35,660 nucleotides of DNA from Chrysophaeum taylorii (Eukaryota > Sar > Pelagophyceae > Pelagomonadales > Pelagomonadaceae). The notes under the pieces are model-generated. The model saw only the letters and a list, made by a program, of their open reading frames with translations. It was not told where the DNA came from and made no database searches. The position numbers were made by a program, and so were the translations under genes. Positions 26,910 through 35,660 of the stretch are shown here, one piece after another (the first letter of the stretch is position 1; each line of letters begins with the position of its first letter). The stretch covers positions 1-35,660 of the forward strand of contig JAQMWT010000090.1 of NCBI GenBank assembly GCA_029834535.1, in the 5' to 3' direction.

Positions 26910-28622
26910 TCAGGATCTGGCAGAACGTCCAAATTTGGTTGTCGGGGGGGGGGCAGCAGAAGAAGCATGAGACGTCCCCGGCTCATCTGTTGCGGGCGGA
27001 ATCAACGGTACCTCTGGAGGTTTCCATTTGGTGCGATCTTGGAGATCATCAGTCGACACCCATCTTACGACACGTGTGCGCGTGTTTAACAGCGGAACTT
27101 GTACGTGACGAAGGGTGGTTTCATCAATTTGTAAATAATAATCAAACGGTCGGTCTGCAGGACTCAACGCTGACGGCAAAGCTTCGCCGCTCAGGTGAAA
27201 ATTCTTGGTCACAGAGTTGTGCAGATCGAGCACTAATAAGGCCATCGTGTCAGGTGGCACGACGGACGCCAAGTGTTTCAACGAGGTCGTCCTGGAGAAG
27301 CCGGCCCAATCAAAATCAAGGGGCATCGTCAGCAACTCTGAAGTCATTTTCAGATTCAGAGATCTGTAATCGGAACGGTTCTGTCCTACGTGAAGCGGGA
27401 CACGCGCAACCGTATAAGCTGCGTCTGTCGCGGCTCGTGATGATCCTAGATTGTTCATCTGAAGTAAATGTCGTTCGTCGGCGTAGCCAAGTGCTGCGGC
27501 GAACTGTTGCTGCATATTCTTGCAAGTCTTCGGAACTGCGCGCAAATGGAGCGGATGGCTGGAAACCAACAATCGCACGCGACAGCTCATCAAACTGGGC
27601 GTTATGTCGTAAAAATTGACTACGTACACGTAAGGGTGCAAACGCGCAACGTAAGAAATAATCGAGGCCTCCTGCTCTATCAACCGCATGAAGAAACCAG
27701 CCATCTTGCATAATTTCATCGTCCAGTGGGTAGCGGTGACTCCCTTGCCAACATCTCTGGAAGTCAAGTTGCGCAGAGCGGAGTGTACGCAGGGTGCCGA
27801 CGCGATACACATCGACGACGACCATTCCGCGTAGGGCAAATAAGATTCGATCAACCGTAAGGTTGTAACATAGCGACCACACAGTGTGTGCCGCACCACA
27901 GGAATATTCGGAAAGTTCTTGTGGTGGATCTGGTTGGCGGTGTCCGAAGCATCGAGTGCTAGCACGACTCGAAACGACGTCCCACACGTTTCGTTGGCTC
28001 GTTGGAGACCTAAAGTACTGCCTCCGGCTCCACTGAACAGCATCACCACCTTGCGATAAGTGATTGGAAGCCATTGAACCTTTTCGTATCGGCGGCGGAT
28101 CTCCGCTTCGGTGATCTCGCGGCATTTCTTTTCATCTTCTTCCGACCTTCGAGCGAAATCGTCGCTGCCTTCAGGTCGTTTGAGGGTGGACTTGTCCGCC
28201 ATAGCGGTCTTAGCGTCCTTCTGCGCCGTGCTCAGCAACATCGGCGGGGGAGACGCGTCGCAATGCGTCAAATGACTCGCGACAGAAACGGTGAAAGAAA
28301 GGTTCCCCTTGTCGTATCCTTCTTCACATTCTTTCGTAAGTTCGTTGATCGTAGAGACGTTCAACTCATCTTCGTACCTAACGATACCGCCAATCGCAAG
28401 GACTTCGCCTTGAGTGACGACCGTCGGCACTTCTTCCGCGGCAGTAACCGCAATCCGAGCAGCGGACCGGTCGTGCTCTTCGCAAGAAGAACACATTCCT
28501 TCGACAACTCCCAACTGCTCGTTCTCAGCAAACGTAGCGACAAAACCTGTCCCATTTCCATAGGTTTCGACAAAATAACCGGTAGATTGTAAGTTCGACC
28601 GGGCTCGATGTGAAGCGTGCAC
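26910..28622 (-). CDS. C5-cytosine DNA methyltransferase module inside the gypsy polyprotein
   Basis: One uninterrupted 570-codon frame, the longest in the element. Residues 1-100 finish the protease-RT linker. Residues 190-466 match a C5-cytosine methyltransferase. Motif I is V-M-L-F-S-G-A-G-G-S-T-L-G-L (193-206), motif II A-L-D-A-S-D (222-227), and motif IV A-S-A-P-C-V-H with the catalytic P-C at 277-278. Motif VIII-like C-R-V-R-L-L-V-S-S is at 347-355, and the motif IX-X region runs from A-Y-T-V-A-R-V-P-L (402) to S-V-V-P-P-D-T-M-A-L-L-V (453-464). The usual P-P-C-Q is A-P-C-V and motif VI (E-N-V) is not clear, so activity is uncertain. The target-recognition region is short (~50 residues). 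It would transfer methyl groups from S-adenosylmethionine to cytosine in DNA. Residues 467-570 lead into the RT linker through an acidic/proline region broken by a G-run frameshift near 26945. Confidence 0.85.
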   Translation of the reverse strand: MHASHRARSNLQSTGYFVETYGNGTGFVATFAENEQLGVVEGMCSSCEEHDRSAARIAVTAAEEVPTVVTQGEVLAIGGIVRYEDELNVSTINELTKECEEGYDKGNLSFTVSVASHLTHCDASPPPMLLSTAQKDAKTAMADKSTLKRPEGSDDFARRSEEDEKKCREITEAEIRRRYEKVQWLPITYRKVVMLFSGAGGSTLGLQRANETCGTSFRVVLALDASDTANQIHHKNFPNIPVVRHTLCGRYVTTLRLIESYLPYAEWSSSMCIASAPCVHSALRNLTSRDVGKGVTATHWTMKLCKMAGFFMRLIEQEASIISYVARLHPYVYVVNFYDITPSLMSCRVRLLVSSHPLHLRAVPKTCKNMQQQFAAALGYADERHLLQMNNLGSSRAATDAAYTVARVPLHVGQNRSDYRSLNLKMTSELLTMPLDFDWAGFSRTTSLKHLASVVPPDTMALLVLDLHNSVTKNFHLSGEALPSALSPADRPFDYYLQIDETTLRHVQVPLLNTRTRVVRWVSTDDLQDRTKWKPPEVPLIPPATDEPGTSHASSAAPPPTTKFGRSARS

Positions 28623-28930
28623 GCAGCGTAAGCAACTACTTTCCGCGCGGCTTCTCCCGGAGCTGGGGAGAATTTGGTCGTAGCATGTCCTCGCGTAGCC
28701 AAGGCTACCGTACGTTCCGGCGGCGGGGTTCGGAGATCTTTAATCGTGCTCAAACGAGCGTAAACTCGAGTCTTGACCAGGTCGAGACTCTTCCGAAAGA
28801 CATCGTGTTGATGATTGTAGATCGGCACGGTTATCGGATCTCGATCGTAAATAGATCGAAAGGTCACGATGGGTGCATCGATTCGTTCATCCTTGAACTT
28901 AATCTTCTTGCGCCCGTAGACGACTTGGGT
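28361..28930 (-). pseudogene. Gypsy protease-to-RT linker
   Basis: A frame from about 28930 to 28575 reads I-Y-D-R-D-P-I-T-V-P-I-Y-N-H-Q and E-A-A-R-K-V-V-A-Y-A-A-C-T-L-H-I-E-P-G. It then reads Y-N-L-P-V-I-L-S-K-P and, after a 1-bp deletion in a G run, the frame of the methyltransferase protein. This beta-rich spacer between protease and RT is usual in gypsy elements. The upstream junction lies at an A8 run near 28940. Confidence 0.65.
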
Positions 28931-29725
28931 TCGAAAAAAAACAGATCTGATCGTGGGGGTAGTCCACGACGGCTCCTAAAACTCGTATATCGCGCCCTCC
29001 CAACAGGAACAGATAGTTCGTATCGGCCACAATAGCGACAATGGGGGCAGCGATGTTGTCGGCGAGGGCGACCCGAATCGCGATCCAACGAAAGATCGTC
29101 GTCGTATTCAATCCTGATCCGTACAGCTTGCGCTTAATCGGAAGTTCGCCTTCATCGAAAATCAACTGATCTTGGCCAACCTTCTGACCATTTCTCGGCA
29201 AATATAAGAAACATCTGCCATTCCATCGACACCGATGGTCGTCGAGAATTTCGGTCCGTCACGATTCCTGTAGATGTGACAGGCTATAAACGTAAGAGTA
29301 CCCGTATCTAAACAACTGAGGGTAACCAAATCATCTTCGATCGTCTTGCCGTCTCGCGGCGTCAACGAAGTGTGAGCACATCGGGCTCTGACTCGCTCAT
29401 CTCCGGGGTTGGGCATCGATACCGCGGCTTGAGCTTTCGTATCATCTGTTGTTGGCGTCATCGACGTAACGCTCGCGGCAGCCTCTTTGTCTGGCGGCTT
29501 CCGCTCTTCCTCCAAGACAATCTCAGTGCTGGTAGGGGATCCTGGTCTTCGTAATCCTTGGAAGCAAACCACCCCTCTCCATAAGTCATTCATTTCGTCT
29601 TTCCAGAATGCATCTGTAAATTCATTCGTCATCGGTTGATCATCACCCTCATCGGCGATCGGTTCCGTGTCGGATGCAGCTTCGAGTCCGTAGCTGAGCG
29701 GTTGTTCTGGTGGCTTCTTTAGCAA
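28899..29725 (-). pseudogene. Gypsy aspartic protease region
   Basis: The frame 29725-29162 ends in a retropepsin-like start (T-T-I-G-V-D-G-M-A-D-V-S-Y-I-C-R-E-M-V-R-R-L). It continues after a 1-bp shift near 29175 into the frame 29201-28899, which has the flap-distal part L-L-G-G-R-D-I-R-V-L-G-A-V-V-D-Y-P-H-D. Retropepsins normally show D-S-G or D-T-G at the active site; here the aligned residues are D-G-M, which would disable the enzyme. The preceding ~180 residues are acidic and Pro/Thr-rich, probably the C-terminal part of gag. No zinc knuckle is evident. Confidence 0.65.
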
Positions 29726-29729
29726 GAAG

Positions 29730-31252
29730 TTCTGAGTTCTCGTGCACCAATCCTGCAGGTTCCACGTCGGCTCGTCTTCGTCCCACTCGAGAACGCTGCT
29801 ACTCTCTCTTCTTAAATCTATCCTTTTCTTCCGGCGGCGTATCGGTGGCTCGATCCGTCGTACCCGAAACCGTTTCGGGGGGGTCCGCAGGAAAAGATGG
29901 CGTCGTCCCCGACGTCAACTCTATCGTAAGATCGCCATCTGCATCACTCGCGGTGGTCATCGTCTCTCGTCAGTCGAATGAGCGCGCAAGCTATCACTGC
30001 AGAAATCCATGTCTGGCTCACAGCCAGTTCGGTCGCCAGAGGTCGTCCCTGGAGGGTCCAAAGATAAGCCGATGGCATCGAGGGCTTCCTCGTCAAAAAT
30101 AAACGGCGGGTCGTCCGTGGACGACTCGTCAAATAACGTTATCGCGGACACTGGTTCACAAGGTGCAGCTTCTTCATCTTCCGAATCTGAATTGTCTTCC
30201 CAGTACCGTGGAGCTTCTTCGAGTTCATCGCTCGAATCTTCGAGTTCATCGCTCGACATCTGCTCATAAATCTGTGCCAAAGACCGACGATTGGTCAGCA
30301 CGTCGTTGGGTGGCTCGTCCATCGGCGGGCGAGCAAGATCGTCGAATGCGGCAAGGGCGTCGGCTGCGTCGTCGGTGCGGGTGTCCGCGTTCGGGTACAC
30401 CGTCACTCTTAATGGTAACTGTTGACCGCAAGGGGTCGTAAACGCGAGCGTTGCGCTCAAAAAACCCAAATTATATTGGTGTCGGCCTCCGTCGTATTCG
30501 TCGTCGCGCGATCGGCGTCGTCTGTGCCGGTGCGAACTTCGACTGGGGCTCTTGTTATCTTTGTCTCTCTCTGGCGTCAGTTCGGCAGGTCCTAGTACCT
30601 CTGAATCGTCCCTGTAGGCGACTGGTGCTCCCAAGCCGATCCGAACTGTCTCAATCGTCTCGTCTATCGAAACATCGACACATGCATCGTCTTCTTGCCA
30701 AAACTCCGACCAAACGTAAATTAAATCTCCGTTGGCGAATAAATCCGTGCCTCGGGGTCGGAATTGCACTTCTTTCCGCTCTGGCGGTTTCTTCCTTAGG
30801 AAACAGTGAGCTCGTATCCATATCGTCGGTACGCTCATCTTCTTCTTATCCATGCTGATCGTCCCATCCAAATTCGATTCCGGGCGGCAGCTATACTCAT
30901 CCCTCATAGTATGTTCGGGATCTTTCTTTATCACGTAGCCATCATCATATGCAGGCTGAAAATCATTGAACTCTTCGTTCGTGAGTAATACGCCAGGGCT
31001 TTCACAGAGCTCCAAAGGCAGTTCATGCGTTATAAGATTCTTCACCTCTTCCGCTTTCGTATTCATTTTCTCGGCCGTTTCGCTCGGCCTATCATCCACT
31101 CCATCGCTTAGAATATCGGCAATCGCCTCGTCACTAAAAATGTCGGCACACGAAATGTCTGCCATCGTCAAAGGGAACAAAACATCTGCAAAGACGTCTG
31201 CAATCGGTTCGTCGGGGGGCCCTGTGGGACGGGAATCCCCAACATGTCTTCA
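29730..31252 (-). CDS. Gag-like acidic protein of the gypsy element
   Basis: A 407-codon frame (31180-29957, open upstream to 31252) and a short following frame to about 29730. It opens with a repeat-like acidic segment (I-A-D-V-F-A-D-V-L and C-A-D-I-F-S-D-E-A-I-A-D-I-L-S-D). A folded-looking region follows (V-P-T-I-W-I-R-A-H-C-F-L, N-G-D-L-I-Y-V-W-S-E-F-W, T-V-R-I-G-L-G-A-P). Then come an R/S/D-rich stretch (S-S-H-R-H-R-R-R-R-S-R-D-D) and a long acidic tail. Position before protease makes it gag by context; no capsid or CCHC motif can be pointed to. The first ATG in frame is M-A-D-I-S-C at about 31165. Confidence 0.5.
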
Positions 31253-31389
31253 GTGCCGTTGACCCTTTTTTTTTCCAACGGACCTCAGCGAGTCGTCGCA
31301 ACGACGCGGACACCATTAAAAAAAGGCGCCGCGACGACGACGACGATCGGAAGAACTGGCACGTCGACGAGCCTCGCGGCGGTCGACGG
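31253..31389. promoter_or_regulatory. Divergent intergenic stretch between gypsy and OPR-RAP gene
   Basis: 137 bp with a run of nine T at 31266-31274 and A7 at 31317. It separates the 5' end of the gag-like frame (minus) from the likely start of the OPR-RAP gene (plus). No LTR sequence is recognised, so the element has lost its 5' LTR or joins host DNA here. Promoter function is inferred from orientation alone. Confidence 0.3.
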
Positions 31390-34330
31390 ATGGTCGACCC
31401 GTGGCGCAGCGATGATGGCCGTCCTCGACGGGGAGGGGACGCGCGACCCCCGGACCTTTCCAAAAAGCGACGCGTCGACGAGCGCTACCAAACAAGGCCA
31501 AGGCCGTCGTCGTCGTGGCTTCACGAAGCGAGTGATCGAGGGCAAGGCGGCCGGCGGCGCGATCCAAATCGAGACCACTCGCCGATGCGACGACGACGAC
31601 GACGAATCCCCGACCGCGCAGCAGACAACCCGTGCAGCTGCCGCCGCGACGGTCGAGACTTGCCGCACCGTTCTCGATCGCCAGGGCGAAGACGACGACT
31701 TGGTGCGCACGACCACTGGCGGCGCGACGGTGGTCAGAGAGACTGGCGCCGTTCTCAGTCGCCGGCGCGACAACAAGTGGGTGAGACGCGGCGCACCCGG
31801 CATGGCCCCGAAGGTCGCGCTGCTCCCTCGAGCCCCGCGCTAGCCAGCCGTTCCGAGGCACCGCGATGGCAACAAATTGAATGGGGGAAGCAGATGACGG
31901 ACCGCGGTGCGACTCCCGAGACGACACTTTCTCTCTTCGCGGCTCAAGGTGAAAAATTTAGCGCTCGGAACTTGTCGACTGCCGCGCACCGCGTTGCCAA
32001 GTTTGGAGGCCGCCGAAACCGCGACGTGCAGCGCGATCGCCGTGTGATGGCCCTCGCGAACGCTTGTCGGCGCCGTGTTAACGATTTTAATCCGCAGGAG
32101 ATCGCCAACACGGCGTGGGCCTTCGCGACGGCGCGCATGGAGGCACCCGAGCTCTTCGCGGCGATCGCCAGGGCGGCTTCATCGCGGCTGGGCGAGTTCA
32201 ATCCGCAGGATCTCGCCAACACCGCGTGGGCCTTCGCGAGGGCGGGCATCGATGCACCCGAGCTCTTCGCGGCGATCGCCGACGCGGCTCCTTCGCGGCT
32301 AAGCGAGTTCAATCCGCAGCAGATCGCCAACACCGCGTGGGCCTTCGCGACGGCGCGCATCCAGGCACCTGACCTCTTTGCGGCGATCGCCGGCGCTGCA
32401 CCCTCGCGGCTTGCCAAGTTCAATCCGCAGAACCTCAGTAACACGGCGTGGGCCTTTGCGACGGCGGGCATAGAGCCGCCCGAGCTCTTCGCGGCGATCG
32501 CCGGCGCGGCTTCATCTCGGCTTGCCGAGTTCAATCCGCAGGACCTCGCCAACACGGCGTGGGCCTTCGCGACGGCGCGCGTCGAGGCGCCCGAGCTCTT
32601 CGCGGCGATCGCCGGCGCGGCTTCATCTCGGCTTGCCGAGTTCAATCCGCAGGACCTCGCCAACACGGCGTGGGCCTTCGCGACGGCGCGCGTCGAGGCG
32701 CCCGAGCTCTTCGCGGCGATCGCCGGCGCGGCTTCATCTCGGCTGCCGCGTTCAATCCGCAGGACCTCGCCAGCACGGCGTGGGCCTTCGCGACGGCGCG
32801 CGTCGAGGCGCCCGAGCTCTTCGCGGCGATCGCCGGCGCGGCTTCATCTCGGCTTGCCGAGTTCAATCCGCAGGACCTCGCCAACATGGCGTGGACCTTC
32901 GCGACGGCGCGCGTCGAGGCGCCCGAGCTCTTCGCGGCGATCGCCGGCACGGCTTCTTCGCGGCTCGGCGAGTTCAATCCGCAGGAGATCGCCAACACCG
33001 CGTGGGCCTTTGCGACGGCGCACATCGAGGCACCTGAGCTCTTCGCGGCGATCGCCGGGGCGGCTTCATCGCGGCTGGGCGAGTTCAATCCGCAGGAGAT
33101 CGCCAACACGGCATGGGCCTTCGCGACAGCGCGCGTCGAGACACCCGAGCTCTTCGCGGCGATCGCTGGCGCGGCTTCATCTCGGCTTGGCGAGTTCAAT
33201 CCGCAGAACCTCGCCAACACGGCGTGGCCTTTGCGACGGCGCGCATCGAGGCGCCTAAGCTCTTCGCGGCGATCGCCGGTGCGGCTTCATCGCAGCTTGC
33301 CAACTTCAATCCGCAGGAGCTCGGCAACACGGCGTGGGCCTTCGCGACGGCGCGCGTCGAGGCGGCCGAGCTCTTCGCGGCGATCGCCGGTGCGGCTTCA
33401 TCGCAGCTTGCCAACTTCAATCCGCAGGAGCTCGCCAACACGGCGTGGGCCTTCGCTACGGCGCACATCGAGGCACCTGAGCTCTTCGAGGCGATCGTCC
33501 GCGCGGCTTCATCGCAGCTTGGCGAGTTCAATCCGCAGAACCTCGCCAACACCGCGTGGGCCTTCGCGACTGCGCGCATTCAGGCACCTGAGCTCTTCGC
33601 GGCGATCGCCGGCGCGGCTTCATCGCGGCTTGTCGAGTTCAATCCGCAGAACCTCGCCAACACCGCGTGGGCCTTCGCGACGGCAGGCATCGAGGCACCC
33701 GAGCTCTTCGACAGGATCGCTGGCGCGGCTTCAACGCGGTTGGGCGAGTTCAATCCGCAGGAGCTCGCCAACACGGCGTGGGCATTTGCCTGCGTCGACT
33801 GGAAAAATAACCCTGGGATTTTCACGGAGCTCGCCTACATCGTTGTCACAGATCTCGATGCTCTCGATGATCGCGAACTGTCGCAGCTCCACCTTGCTTC
33901 GCTGCACTTTCACCTCGAGTGGCCCGACCTCCACCGGAACTTTCGGCTGTCAAAACACCAGCAGATGCTTCAGGAAGCGTATCAACGTCAGGACCCATCA
34001 CCATCCCAACTCCAGCGCGACGTTGCGACCGCGCTCGACGAATTGGCTGGACGCACGTCTTCGAGCACGTGACCGAAGAGGGATTGTCGCTCGACATGGC
34101 TCAACCCGACACGAAGCGCGCGGTCGAAGTCGACGGGCCATACCACTACCTGAAGAGAACGAGGGTTGAGAACGGCGCTACGCGCTTCAAGTCCCGTTGC
34201 TACGGCGGCTTGGCTGGGACGTTGCTCACGTCCCGTTCTTTGAGTGCAGGCCCTCGACGGCGAGCGAGAACAAGACTCTTACCTCCGGGCAAGGCTGCAA
34301 ATAATGCTTGCAGCATCGCGCAATATGTAA
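31390..34330 (+). CDS. Octotricopeptide-like repeat protein with RAP domain
   Basis: From ATG 31390 a ~230-residue Arg/Asp/Ser-rich leader (for example S-P-M-R-R-R-R-R-R-I) precedes 15 full and one partial 37-residue repeats of the form F-N-P-Q-x-L-A-N-T-A-W-A-F-A-T-A. A helical region follows (D-L-D-A-L-D-D-R-E-L-S-Q-L-H-L), then a RAP domain (W-T-H-V-F-E-H-V, A-V-E-V-D-G-P-Y-H-Y, L-G-W-D-V-A-H-V-P-F-F-E) and a natural TAA at 34328-34330. Such proteins bind organellar RNA, controlling chloroplast or mitochondrial transcript stability, splicing or translation; RAP is a restriction-nuclease-like fold. Five single-base deletions (about 32745, 33227, 34045, 34203, 34243) interrupt the frame; three are in short G runs. 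The rest is intact, so sequencing error is as likely as recent decay. No clear transit peptide is seen. Confidence 0.85.
32086..33800 (+). repeat. 111-bp tandem array (OPR-like repeats)
   Basis: TTCAATCCGCAG recurs every 111 bp, 16 times. Units 5-7 are almost identical at the DNA level, pointing to recent duplication or gene conversion. Protein variation is concentrated at two sites per unit: the pair after F-N-P-Q (E-I, D-L, Q-I, N-L, E-L) and the triplet before A-P-E-L-F (R-V-E, G-I-E, H-I-E, R-I-Q). Confidence 0.95.
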
Positions 34331-35051
34331 TTATTATTACTTCCTCTGTCTTTATCCTGTTATAACCTCCGGACGGATCTCTATGATGGTTGCGATACTT
34401 CCCGGGAGAGCTGCGCTTAACGTCGATCGAAGCGGTTGCGCATGAAAACCGTATACTATTCTGGTGCGTTTTGTTTTTCTTCGCTTCCGAACTACTACCA
34501 TGGCACTCAAGCGGACGGACCATTTCGAATGAAAGAAAGCTTTGACGACACGTTTCCATGGTTCAATGCCATCTTCAAAGGCTCAAGGTGCGTCGACAAT
34601 CCCGGCCGAACGCCGCGCTGCGATTTGTAGCTCCGCGACAACGAGGCGCGCGCGCGTATGTCAGAGACGGTCTTCTTTTGCGCGAAAAATCTCGAGCATC
34701 ATCTAGAGTAAACCTTCAATTCATTGTTCGAAGGACGGTAGTCGCCTCGAAGGTTCTTATGATGTGCAGAGCGAGGTCGGCAATTATATTTCGCGTGGAT
34801 GACTTCAAGTTTTACAAAAAGCAGTTCACTCCACAGAAAGAAAATCTGAATTAGGGCTAGTACCCCCTATTCTAGGGTTAGTTCCCTTAACTTTAGCACC
34901 TTATACCCATACATTAATAATCCGATGCAGAGAGAGAGGCCATTGATTAGTGTCCTCATATACTCAAAAGTACTAGAAACGGACGCCGAAACGGACATTA
35001 TTGTTAGTACGAATTCAAAATTTCGGGATGTTTGTGCGCGCTACAGGCGGG
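34331..35051. other. Intergenic, no supported gene
   Basis: Short open frames occur on both strands but none has a domain or convincing composition. The first 50 bp downstream of the OPR-RAP stop are T-rich (TTATTATTACTTCC). The 34850-35000 part contains repeated TAGGGTTAGT-like words (34868, 34883), possibly fortuitous. Confidence 0.5.
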
Positions 35052-35660
35052 TCCTTACTACTACTAATTAGCAGATGTCTGTCTGTCTGTCTTTAAATGT
35101 CGACTGCTGAGAGGGGTGTGTGCATGAAGGATGTGGGTGGTTTTGTGGAGTAGGTCGACTCTCCCCAAATCAGGGTAAGGCTCAGGTAGGCGCGCGACCC
35201 AAACATTGATCCTCCAAGCCGTCTATGGCGACCTCGCGGACTATTTCCACGACCCGCGGCGGCTCTTTTAGCCAGCGCGCCATTCTCACGCCCCGTCGAA
35301 ACGATGCTGTCGATGCTGACGACGCGCGCATGACGGCGGCCTTTTTTCCCCGGAGACGAGGCGTCGGAGTTCTTTTCGGCCGCCTAGGTTGGGTCGGAAG
35401 ACGACGCCTCGCTCTCAAGAGTTTTTTTTCATCTCCCTGACCACCAACAGCATGCTGGCTTTGATATCGAGCTTAAAGTCTTCGCAACCTCGACCCGTCT
35501 CGCACGGCCACTGCAACGGTACCAGATACGTGATAGATCGTGTCGCGTGTCGCCGAGGCTCCTCAACCAGTATCCCTCAAGCCCCACCGACGCCAAACGA
35601 TCAACAAGAGCCAGGGCCAGACGCCCCGCGAGTCCGCGTCCTCTTGCCCACAAGCCCGTC
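35052..35660 (+). mobile_element. Helitron-like element, copy C, runs off the right edge
   Basis: Begins TCCTTACTACTACTAATTAGCAGATG, a variant of the 5' end of copies A and B. It is followed by (GTCT)n, TTTAAATGTCGACTGCTGAGAGG and a shortened G-rich module, then the helicase remnant from 35205. It shares with copy B the 4-bp longer TAGCCAG segment that puts a stop after R-R-L-F. The 3' end is outside the window. Confidence 0.75.
35205..35660 (+). pseudogene. RepHel helicase C-terminus, copy C (partial)
   Basis: Contains the V-Y-G-D-L-A-D-Y-F-H-D-P-R-R-L-F segment, the shared stop, A-I-L-T-P-R-R-N-D-A-V-D in the following frame and, near 35600, the start of the N-K-S-Q-G-Q-T region (CAACAAGAGCCAGGGCCAGAC). 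Broken by the same kinds of shifts as copies A and B and truncated by the window edge. Confidence 0.75.

Larger units (their letters stand above)
23188..31252 (-). mobile_element. Ty3/gypsy retrotransposon carrying a C5 DNA methyltransferase
   Basis: An 8-kb minus-strand coding block in the order gag-like, protease, protease-RT linker, C5-cytosine methyltransferase, RT, RNase H, integrase, C-terminal module. PR-RT-RH-IN is the Ty3/gypsy order; copia has IN before RT. No LTR pair is found within the window: sequence right of 31252 runs into a divergent host gene, and nothing left of 23188 matches it. The element is therefore truncated at least on its 5' side. Frame changes occur near 29175, 28925, 28575, 26945, 26840, 25879, 25490 and 24156, with a TAA near 24290. 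Confidence 0.85.

Noticed and set aside
34868..34892. TAGGGTTAGT words considered as interstitial telomere repeats.
   Set aside because: Only two imperfect occurrences, no tandem array.
1..35660. CRISPR arrays, rRNA and tRNA genes.
   Set aside because: No spaced identical repeats of CRISPR type, no rRNA-like blocks, and no complete tRNA fold noticed by eye; the window is eukaryotic in character.

Overview
This window looks like nuclear DNA of a photosynthetic eukaryotic microbe, most likely a heterokont (pelagophyte-like) alga. Four things point that way: there are no bacterial operons; LTR retrotransposons and Helitron remnants are abundant; one ankyrin gene has 27-residue repeats with the W-A-R-E-x-G-C-x-W-D signature familiar from heterokont gene families; and an octotricopeptide-like/RAP gene carries N-T-A-W-A-F-A repeats of the kind used for organelle RNA metabolism. 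The species is an inference. Most genes are broken by one- or two-base indels, many at homopolymers, so coordinates below are envelopes that cross frame changes. Whether these are real lesions or uncorrected long-read errors is an open question.

Layout. 1-5.3 kb: accessory genes on the minus strand (ankyrin protein, coiled-coil protein, small hypothetical protein) and one small plus-strand gene. 5.4-8.5 kb: an internally deleted Ty1/copia element (minus) with 96-98 bp LTRs and a tRNA-like primer site. 8.5-11 kb: Helitron end fragments, a small hypothetical gene, and AT-rich DNA with iterated GATCAAACTT words. 11.2-12.7 kb: a TIR-bounded element carrying a decayed SWIM zinc-finger gene. 12.9-14.4 kb: hypothetical and ankyrin fragments. 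14.4-15.4 kb (minus), 19.7-20.9 kb (plus) and 35.05 kb to the edge (plus): three copies of one non-autonomous Helitron-like family that keeps only the C-terminus of the RepHel helicase. 17-19.6 kb: hypothetical and hAT-like remnants. 21-22.9 kb: hypothetical minus-strand frames and low-complexity DNA.

The standout is 23.2-31.25 kb. It is a minus-strand Ty3/gypsy element whose polyprotein order is gag-like region, protease, C5-cytosine DNA methyltransferase, reverse transcriptase, RNase H, integrase, then an extra C-terminal module. The methyltransferase lies in one uninterrupted 570-codon frame between the protease-linked region and RT. The element would therefore encode its own epigenetic writer.

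Immediately beside it, divergently oriented, is the OPR-RAP gene (31.39-34.33 kb, plus) with 15 full 37-residue repeats and a RAP domain. Apart from five single-base deletions it reads as complete.
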